The notes under the pieces: model-generated
What the model was told of the DNA's origin: nothing
The model's database searches: none
What the model saw: the letters and a program-made list of their open reading frames with translations, nothing else
Source: Saprospiraceae bacterium
GTDB lineage: Bacteria > Bacteroidota > Bacteroidia > Chitinophagales > Saprospiraceae
Direction of reading: 5' to 3'
Assembly: GCA_025055285.1 (NCBI GenBank)
Contig: JANWXM010000012.1
Location: 1-64,000, forward strand
Length of the DNA stretch: 64,000 nucleotides
Shown here: one piece after another, positions 58,223 to 64,000 of the stretch
Numbering within the stretch: the first letter of the stretch is position 1
How the letters are laid out: each line of letters begins with the position of its first letter
Made by a program: the position numbers and the translations under genes

Positions 58223-59008
58223 GTGAAAACCATCAACACAAAGCTTGCTTACATTGTCCTACCTCTTTCGATTGTGGTAGGCTATTTGGTGTACACTTAT
58301 GTAGCAGGAAATCCAGCTAATTTCGTAGAGGGCAATACGAAGGGTCGGGCGCTTAACATGTTGGGCACCATCTATCAGGGAGGAATACTCGTTATTCCGC
58401 TGCTGAGTTTTCAGTTTATTGCCTTAGTGTACATCATTGAGCGTTATTTTTCGTTGCGCTTGTCGCGCGGTCGCGGCGATTTGCGCGAGTTCATCTTTAA
58501 AGTGAAGGATGCCTTAGCCGCTGGCGACTATTCGAAACTCGTCGAAATCAGCGATCAACAGCAGGGAGCTGTAGGCAACGTTGTCAAAACCGGCACAGAA
58601 GTGTTCCTTGCTCGGAAAGCTACAGGAGAGATAGACCAAAAGGATATCTATCTTATCCAGAAGGAATTGGAGGAGACTACACAGTTAGAAGTATCGGAGT
58701 TGACCAATAACATGTTTATTCTAGGCACAGTGGCGCAGATTTCGACATTGGTAGGCCTTTTGGGTACCGTCACGGGAATGATCCAAGCGTTTGCGGCATT
58801 AGCGAGGGTGGGCGAACCTGACCCTGTAGGATTGGCCAGTGGTATTTCACAGGCGCTCGTAACCACAGCCGTAGGCATCACAACAGCAGCAGTTACCATC
58901 GTATTTTACAACTCGTTCAATAATCAAATCGAACGCATTACGTACACTATTGACGAGGTATGTTTTAGTATCATTCACAGTCTGAAGCTCAAATTTTTTG
59001 TAGATTAG
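58223..59008 (+). CDS. exbB: ExbB/TolQ/MotA-family proton channel subunit
   Basis: A 261-residue inner-membrane protein, the pentameric part of the proton-driven motor that powers TonB. An N-terminal helix (LAYIVLPLSIVVGYLVYTYV) and a second (LVIPLLSFQFIALVYIIERYF) precede a cytoplasmic segment with KVKDALAAGDYSKLVEI; the two C-terminal helices contain GTVAQISTLVGLLGTVTGMIQAFAAL and ISQALVTTAVGITTAAVTIVFY, the conserved core of the family. It starts at GTG 58223. It is the first gene of a four-gene operon. Confidence 0.93.
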   Translation: MKTINTKLAYIVLPLSIVVGYLVYTYVAGNPANFVEGNTKGRALNMLGTIYQGGILVIPLLSFQFIALVYIIERYFSLRLSRGRGDLREFIFKVKDALAAGDYSKLVEISDQQQGAVGNVVKTGTEVFLARKATGEIDQKDIYLIQKELEETTQLEVSELTNNMFILGTVAQISTLVGLLGTVTGMIQAFAALARVGEPDPVGLASGISQALVTTAVGITTAAVTIVFYNSFNNQIERITYTIDEVCFSIIHSLKLKFFVD

Positions 59009-59024
59009 TCAAGTGCTGCAGACT

Positions 59025-59642
59025 ATGCGCTCAGATACTTTGTCCAGACCTAAAACGCCACAGATAGACATGACACCGATGGTGGACATGGCTTTCTTGC
59101 TGGTAACTTTTTTCCTATTGGCCACTACTTTTAAAACGGGTGAAGTAGTATGGGTACAAATCCCGCGTTCGGTAGCGGGACTAAACTTGCCAATGACTGA
59201 TCTTTTGACTATATCAGTGAACAAAGACGGTCAGGCGTATTTGAGCCTGACCTCGCCTGCAACTCGGAGAGCTTGGTTGCAAAAACATGCACAGGTTAAT
59301 CAAATCCAGTATACCGAGGAAGAATATCGCGCCTTTGAGGCGATGTCGGGTTTTGGAGTGCCCACCGCTCAACTGCGCCAGTTGCTGCAGATGCCTTCTG
59401 AGGAGCGCAAGCGATTCAAGCAGGCGGGTATCCCGATGAAGGCGGGCAACAAAAACGAATTGGCCGATTGGATCATTCTCGCCCGGGTAGTTATCCCGCG
59501 CTTGCGTATCGCCATAAAAGCTGATGCGACTACGCCCTACAAGAAGGTCGAGGATGTCATCAAGACGTTGACCGACATTAATGTCTTGCGATTTACCCTC
59601 ATTACCCAACCTAAAGGATTAGACGATGATGCTAGATATTGA
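59025..59642 (+). CDS. exbD: ExbD/TolR-family motor subunit, first copy
   Basis: A 205-residue inner-membrane protein with a short cytoplasmic N-terminus, one membrane helix (DMAFLLVTFFLLATTF) holding the proton-binding Asp in TPMVDMAF, and a periplasmic domain ending in PYKKVEDVIKTLTDINVLRFTLIT. The periplasmic part has an extra ~60 residues (YTEEEYRAFEAMSGFGVP region) compared with E. coli ExbD, usual in Bacteroidota. The ATG at 59025 is used; a GTG at 59013 is an alternative. It overlaps the second exbD by 17 bases, giving coupling. Two paralogues may form a heterodimer in the ExbB pore. Confidence 0.92.
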   Translation: MRSDTLSRPKTPQIDMTPMVDMAFLLVTFFLLATTFKTGEVVWVQIPRSVAGLNLPMTDLLTISVNKDGQAYLSLTSPATRRAWLQKHAQVNQIQYTEEEYRAFEAMSGFGVPTAQLRQLLQMPSEERKRFKQAGIPMKAGNKNELADWIILARVVIPRLRIAIKADATTPYKKVEDVIKTLTDINVLRFTLITQPKGLDDDARY

Positions 59643-60171
59643 CGATCTTCCTAATCCTAACCGCCTACGTCGACTAGGGCGAGCTAAGGAAAAGCCAGGT
59701 GTTGTAACTGATATGAATTCGATGGTAGACATGGCCTTTCTGCTGCTCACTTTCTTTATGCTCTCTACCACGATGTACCGCCCGCGAGGGCTAGAGATAG
59801 CTTTTCCCGTTCCCGACGACACCGAAACACGTGTCAAAGAAGTGCAGGCCGTTAAAGCCTCGCAAGCGCTTACATTAATAGCCATGCCGGAAAGCAAGCT
59901 CTACTACTATCGAGGCTTACCTGAGGCGTCGAGCATTAAGTCATTGAGCTACGGTAAGGCAGGGTTGCGAACTCTTCTGCAAAAATTTATTCAAGAAACG
60001 CCTAAAGCGGTTGTTCTCCTAAAACCGCATCCAGACTGTGTGTTTGAGGACCTTGTGACTCTATTAGATGAGATGAACATAAGTCGAGTTCCTCGGTATG
60101 CCATTGATAAGGCAAGCGAAGAAGAACTTCAAATTATGCGCAGTGCAGGTATTCCCGTACCTAATCCTTAG
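59626..60171 (+). CDS. exbD: ExbD/TolR-family motor subunit, second copy
   Basis: A 181-residue ExbD paralogue. The membrane helix DMAFLLLTFFMLSTTMY carries the functional Asp in NSMVDMAF. The periplasmic domain starts YRPRGLEIAFPVPDDTETRVK and ends LVTLLDEMNISRVPRYAIDK. It differs clearly from the first copy, so this is an old duplication rather than a recent one. It overlaps the first exbD and is followed by tonB after 23 bases. Tandem exbD genes are typical in Bacteroidota TonB operons. Confidence 0.92.
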   Translation: MMLDIDDLPNPNRLRRLGRAKEKPGVVTDMNSMVDMAFLLLTFFMLSTTMYRPRGLEIAFPVPDDTETRVKEVQAVKASQALTLIAMPESKLYYYRGLPEASSIKSLSYGKAGLRTLLQKFIQETPKAVVLLKPHPDCVFEDLVTLLDEMNISRVPRYAIDKASEEELQIMRSAGIPVPNP

Positions 60172-60194
60172 GCCTACTTAATTGTCGAGCCATC

Positions 60195-61046
60195 ATGAGA
60201 GAACCAGATACTCATTATACGATAGAAGAATTTCTTTTTGCCTTTAAAAATAAAGCCTATGGTGCATACTGTCTGCGTCAGCGGCGGCTGGCTCACTTGA
60301 TATACGGTATCGCAGGCAGTCTATTGCTCTTGGGTTTGCTTTATGCCTTACCATTAGTTTGGTTGCTGCTTCAACAGCAGCGAGACGCTACTCAGCAGGT
60401 AGAGGTAGAAGTTCATGTTACTCCTTACGCAGAGTTATCTGCTCCTCCTCCCGTAAATGAGCCAGAAAAACCTAAAAAGGCACAACTGGCCCCTCCACAG
60501 GTACGAACAGTAAAGTTCATGAAACCCGTTGTTAAGGCTGACGAAGAGGTACGCGATGAGGAAGAAATTCCGACGGTGGAGGATCTGAGCAAGGCTAACC
60601 CAAGTCGAGTCACTCAGGAGGGTCCTATCGACTTGTATAGCGACTACACGCCTAAAGTAGCCCTCCCTGAACCACCGCCACCTCCCGAGCCACCTAAGCC
60701 AAAGGAGATACCTAAGCCGCATGAAGAACCTGTGTTCGATTTTGTCTCCCAAAAACCTGAGTTTCCAGGTGGCGAAGCAGCACTCACGGCATATTTGCAG
60801 GAAAACCTTCGATATCCGCGAATAGCTGTAGAAAACAACATTCAGGGGATTGTAGTCGTGCGCTTTGTAGTGGATACCGAAGGGCGCATCTCCAACGTAG
60901 AAGTGCTCAAAGACATAGGAGGTGGATGTGGTGCTGAGGCCGTGCGCGTTATCAAATCTATGCCTCTGTGGAAACCCGGAGAACACAACGGCGTAAGAGT
61001 AAACGTGCGCTTTGTGTTACCCATTCGTTTCCAGTTGATAAAATAA
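60195..61046 (+). CDS. tonB: TonB-family energy transducer
   Basis: A 283-residue protein linking the ExbB-ExbD motor to outer-membrane receptors. A cytoplasmic head of about 45 residues with FKNKAYGAYCLRQRR is typical for Bacteroidota TonB, followed by one membrane helix (LIYGIAGSLLLLGLLYALPLVWLLL), a charged and Pro-rich spanning segment (LPEPPPPPEPPKPKEIPKP) and the C-terminal TonB domain (FPGGEAALTAYLQENLRYP to VRVNVRFVLPIRFQL). It ends the exbB-exbD-exbD-tonB operon. The TonB-dependent receptor at 22.8 kb is a plausible client. Confidence 0.94.
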   Translation: MREPDTHYTIEEFLFAFKNKAYGAYCLRQRRLAHLIYGIAGSLLLLGLLYALPLVWLLLQQQRDATQQVEVEVHVTPYAELSAPPPVNEPEKPKKAQLAPPQVRTVKFMKPVVKADEEVRDEEEIPTVEDLSKANPSRVTQEGPIDLYSDYTPKVALPEPPPPPEPPKPKEIPKPHEEPVFDFVSQKPEFPGGEAALTAYLQENLRYPRIAVENNIQGIVVVRFVVDTEGRISNVEVLKDIGGGCGAEAVRVIKSMPLWKPGEHNGVRVNVRFVLPIRFQLIK

Positions 61047-61269
61047 TAACTGACCTCTGAAGACCCAGTCCTATGGAGAAAAGGGATAGGCCTATCTTCC
61101 CTCCTTTCCCATTTTTCTAGTATTCAAACCGGCTTGTGTGGCCGCTTTATTTATAGTGTAAGGAAGGTTTTCCGTTTCTGCCGGCCACGTCTAAAGTTCT
61201 TAGAACATATCCGCTGCTTTTTCTTCAAATTTGTAGGAGTAAGGATGTGCTATTCCGTTACTGTTTTAT

Positions 61270-61277
61270 TAAATTTG
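61270..61277 (+). promoter_or_regulatory. Promoter -7 box TAAATTTG next to the 61283 ATG
   Basis: Exact TAnnTTTG match with only five bases (GGGCC) between the box and the ATG at 61283. It suggests a very short or absent leader. Confidence 0.45.
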
Positions 61278-61282
61278 GGGCC

Positions 61283-62563
61283 ATGAGATTTTCTCGAAGA
61301 AAAGGATTGCTCTTGTTTTTTGCGCTGCTGTCTGGAACACTTTGGGGGCAGTTAGAGCAACTAGGCCATCTTCCCTATGCTCCTGCCACTTTGGCTGGGT
61401 GTTGGCATTATGTGGATAGCCTAGGCCGCGAATACGCGCTCGTAGGTACTAGTCTCGGATTAAGTATTGTGGATGTAACCGAGCCAACTAAGCCGGTGGA
61501 ACGTTTTTTTGTGCCAGGCCCTCCTAATACTTGGCGAGAAGTGAAAACGTGGAACGGTTTTGCCTATGTTGGCTCTGAGGCTGCTAACAGCGGCATTACC
61601 ATCGTAGACTTGCGTTACTTACCCGACACAGTCTATTGGCGCGTGTGGTTCGGGCCAAACGCTGACACGCTCATTCGCCGCAGTCACACGGTAGCTTGTG
61701 CAGAGGGGCATCTTTTCATATTTGGTGGTAACCAACAAGGTATTGTTATCTGTGACTTAAGCGACCCCTGGAACCCAGCCATCAAGAGCATCACTAATTA
61801 TCCGTACGTACACGATGGATATATTCGCAACGATACGCTCTGGGCTAGCGAAATTTATCTTGGGCGCTTTAGCGTCTTCGATATCTCTGATAAAAAAAAG
61901 CCAAAACTCTTAGCGGTTCAACCTACGCCAGGGGCTTTTAACCACAACAGTTGGCTCTCCAACAGCGGGCAGTATCTTTTTACCACAGATGAACGTTGGC
62001 ATGCGCCATTGGCGAGTTTTGACGTAAGTGACCTAAATAACATCCGCCTACTCGACATTTACTATCCTAGCGTGCGCCCCACCCAAGAGGTACACAACGT
62101 GCGGGTATTCAACGATTTTCTTATCAACCCCTCTTATGGCGGGCAACTGACCCTTGTAGATGCTCATCGCCCTGACAACCTCATTGAAGTAGCACACATC
62201 TTATTGGGTAATTCTCTTGTGTGGGATGCCTCGCCCTACTTACCCTCAGGCAACATTATTGCTACTGCTCGCAACGAAGGCCTCTTTATCCTCCGCCCTA
62301 CCTATCAGCGCGCTGCTTACCTGGAAGGTCGTGTGATCGATGCCAACACCGGCCAGCCTCTGTCACGAGTTAAAGTCCTCGTTGAAGGCACGGCTAATAC
62401 CGATGTGACACGCCCTGACGGAACCTTCAAAACCGGTGCAGGTAGCCCGGGCTCATATGTCATCAACTTTGGCAAAATCGGTTATAAAAGCAAAAGGTTA
62501 ACAAATATTGAGCTCAAGCGCGGCGAAACGACTTGGATAGAAGTGGCTCTTGAGCGGTTTTGA
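61283..62563 (+). CDS. Choice-of-anchor-B domain secreted protein
   Basis: A 426-residue exported protein. A signal peptide (RRKGLLLFFALLSGTLWGQ) is followed by LVIVD-like repeats forming a propeller, seen as YALVGTSLGLSIVDVTEP, GITIVDLRYLPD, GIVICDLSDPWNP and FSVFDISDKKKPKLL, with VHDGYIRNDTLWAS and HNSWLSNSGQYLFTTDE, the pattern of choice-of-anchor B proteins. The C-terminal 80 residues are a carboxypeptidase regulatory-like domain (LEGRVIDANTGQPLSRVKVLVEG). No T9SS sorting tail is seen, so its final anchoring is unclear. Function unknown. The monooxygenase gene follows, 120 bases downstream. Confidence 0.85.
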   Translation: MRFSRRKGLLLFFALLSGTLWGQLEQLGHLPYAPATLAGCWHYVDSLGREYALVGTSLGLSIVDVTEPTKPVERFFVPGPPNTWREVKTWNGFAYVGSEAANSGITIVDLRYLPDTVYWRVWFGPNADTLIRRSHTVACAEGHLFIFGGNQQGIVICDLSDPWNPAIKSITNYPYVHDGYIRNDTLWASEIYLGRFSVFDISDKKKPKLLAVQPTPGAFNHNSWLSNSGQYLFTTDERWHAPLASFDVSDLNNIRLLDIYYPSVRPTQEVHNVRVFNDFLINPSYGGQLTLVDAHRPDNLIEVAHILLGNSLVWDASPYLPSGNIIATARNEGLFILRPTYQRAAYLEGRVIDANTGQPLSRVKVLVEGTANTDVTRPDGTFKTGAGSPGSYVINFGKIGYKSKRLTNIELKRGETTWIEVALERF

Positions 62564-62683
62564 GTGGCGACACAAACCAATCAACAGCAGGCATCTTCCT
62601 TTACAGCAACAAGGAAAGTTGCTTTTCTTTGCTCGCTTGTCAAGGATATAAAGCAAAGATGTCCATCTGCCAGCATTCTCTCT

Positions 62684-63958
62684 ATGCGTATTGCAATTAT
62701 TGGCGCTGGATGCTCAGGCTTAACAGCCATCAAGGGCCTAATAGAGACAGGCCTAGAAAATGTAGTCTGTTTTGAAAAAAGCGATCGCTTAGGCGGTAAT
62801 TGGGCCTTCTCGCTCGAAGAAGGACACAGCAGCGTTATGGAAACGACTCACCTTATCTCGAGCAAGAAAATGTCCCAATTTAGCGACTTTCCTATGCCAG
62901 CCGATTACCCTGACTATCCTAGCCATCAGCAGGTATTAGCGTACTTTGAGGCATACGCCCAACACTTTGATCTAGAAAAATACATTCGCTATCGTACAGC
63001 TGTTGAGCGAGCGGAGCCGGTAGATGGACTACGGTGGCGTTTATCCTTATCTAATGGCACAGAAGAGGTGTTTGATGCTCTAATCGTGGCAAATGGACAC
63101 CATTCAGCGCCCCGACACCCTGAATGGAAAGAAGCCTTTAGAGGTCGCTACATGCATGCGCATGCAATGAAAACAGCGCGAGATTTGGCAGGATTACGCG
63201 TGCTAGTAGTGGGAGCGGGTAACTCTGGCTGCGACTGCGCTGTCGAAGCCAGTCGAGTTGCAAAACAGGTGGACATTAGCCTACGCACGCCTCAGTATAT
63301 CGTGCCAAAATTCTTTATGGGCAAACCTACGGATACCTTTGCCGCTTCGATGAGCTGGCTACCGCGTTCGATACAAAATGTTCTTCAGCGCCTTTGTTTG
63401 CGCATTCAAATAGGGCGTTATCGCGATTATGGCCTACCCGAACCTAACTTCTCCCCAACGCATGCTCATCCTACGATTAACTCGGAGCTGTTGGAGCGCA
63501 TCCGCCACGGAAAAATACGCCCTAGACCTGCGATCGCCGAAGTGAAGGAACAAACAGTATCCTTTGTGGATGGTGCAAAAGTCTCTTACGACGTCATCAT
63601 TGCCGCCACCGGCTATCGAATACATTTTCCCTTCTTTCGTCCGGAACTTATTAATTGGGAAGACGCTACTCATATTCCACTTTACTTGCGGGTATTTCAT
63701 CCGCACTATCCGACACTATTTTTTATCGGATTGGTGCAACCTCAAGGTTGTATCTGGCCGCTGTCGGAAATGCAGGCGCGTTTGGTAGCCCGCGTACTTA
63801 CAGGTCGAGTATCTCTGCCTTCTAATTGGACTGAACTAGCTTACCAGGAAGCCGATCGCATCCGAAAAGACTTCTTGCCTCGCCCGCGTCATGTTCTAGA
63901 GGTGCACTTTTTGCCCTATTTGAAGGCCCTGCAACGCGCCACAGAAGGTCGCTTCTAG
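62684..63958 (+). CDS. Flavin-containing monooxygenase (FMO-like)
   Basis: A 424-residue cytoplasmic flavoprotein that would oxygenate a nucleophilic or carbonyl substrate using FAD and NADPH. It has the FAD-binding motif IAIIGAGCSGLTAIKG at the N-terminus, the NADPH motif VLVVGAGNSGCDCAVEAS in the middle and an FMO-type FRGRYMHAHAM fingerprint between them; IIAATGYRIHFPFF is the conserved ATG segment. The ATG at 62684 starts directly at the Rossmann motif; a GTG at 62564, adjoining the upstream stop, would add 40 unlikely residues. The substrate is unknown. Confidence 0.9.
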   Translation: MRIAIIGAGCSGLTAIKGLIETGLENVVCFEKSDRLGGNWAFSLEEGHSSVMETTHLISSKKMSQFSDFPMPADYPDYPSHQQVLAYFEAYAQHFDLEKYIRYRTAVERAEPVDGLRWRLSLSNGTEEVFDALIVANGHHSAPRHPEWKEAFRGRYMHAHAMKTARDLAGLRVLVVGAGNSGCDCAVEASRVAKQVDISLRTPQYIVPKFFMGKPTDTFAASMSWLPRSIQNVLQRLCLRIQIGRYRDYGLPEPNFSPTHAHPTINSELLERIRHGKIRPRPAIAEVKEQTVSFVDGAKVSYDVIIAATGYRIHFPFFRPELINWEDATHIPLYLRVFHPHYPTLFFIGLVQPQGCIWPLSEMQARLVARVLTGRVSLPSNWTELAYQEADRIRKDFLPRPRHVLEVHFLPYLKALQRATEGRF

Positions 63959-64000
63959 TTGCCTCTGCTCCGGCTCTCAGGAAGAGAAGTAGTCAGCGTG

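Noticed and set aside
60435-60986. A 183-codon open frame on the minus strand
   Set aside because: Antisense to tonB; its odd aromatic-rich sequence reflects the complementary strand of the Pro-rich region.

Overview
The window is a chromosomal segment of a Bacteroidota (Bacteroidetes) bacterium. Evidence seen directly: repeated TAnnTTTG promoter boxes (the -7 element of the phylum's housekeeping sigma factor) upstream of many genes; a type IX secretion (T9SS) lipoprotein of the PorW/SprE family; a GldB-like lipoprotein; two secreted proteins ending in a T9SS type A sorting domain; a BatD protein; and an exbB-exbD-exbD-tonB cluster of the Bacteroidota type. Base composition is near 50 % GC. 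I cannot name the species. Most genes are ordinary chromosomal housekeeping genes. No phage, integron, CRISPR array or intact insertion sequence was seen.

Layout. 1-736: no convincing protein gene, but a hairpin-rich segment (about 1-493) that looks like a structured RNA, then a terminator. 737-7393 (minus): PaaE-like ferredoxin reductase, then an outer-membrane biogenesis cluster (lipoprotein prolyl isomerase, SurA-like chaperone, BamA) and a DUF4783 protein. 7559-9767 (minus): an SDR protein without the usual catalytic pair, and an Rpn/YhgA-type nuclease gene broken by one in-frame amber codon. 10362-16006: pheS and a prohibitin-like gene, converging on a minus-strand lipoprotein-ligA-pyrF operon. 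16308-21826: a peptide transporter, parAB, a UPF0173 metallo-hydrolase, an S4 RNA-binding protein and an SCP2-like protein.

22783-35006: a TonB-dependent receptor behind a long structured leader region, a delta-60-repeat T9SS cargo protein, mutS2, tRNA-Asp(GTC) with promoter and terminator, a DEAD-box helicase, an outer-membrane barrel protein, and a coupled gldB-batD pair. 35283-43052: membrane dipeptidase, gcvT, an M23 peptidase, PorW/SprE and a PCMD-type T9SS cargo protein. 44025-51090: two glycosyltransferases, a small membrane protein, aldehyde dehydrogenase, hpf, a 3-methyladenine glycosylase and galE. 51332-57437: thioredoxin-like protein, aroC, a LOG-family protein, an RlmI-like methyltransferase and a GH13 amylase. 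57551-63958: a small unknown protein, exbB-exbD-exbD-tonB, a choice-of-anchor-B protein and a flavin monooxygenase.

Taken together, much of the window concerns the cell envelope: outer-membrane protein assembly (BamA, SurA and the lipoprotein isomerase), TonB energization (ExbB/D, TonB and their receptor) and T9SS secretion with two of its cargoes. No complete novel protein system is evident. The least explained signals are RNA-level: the structured segment at the left edge, the leader upstream of the TonB receptor, the hairpin over the ribosome-binding region of the chaperone operon, and the terminator-like hairpin between promoter and gene of the LOG protein.
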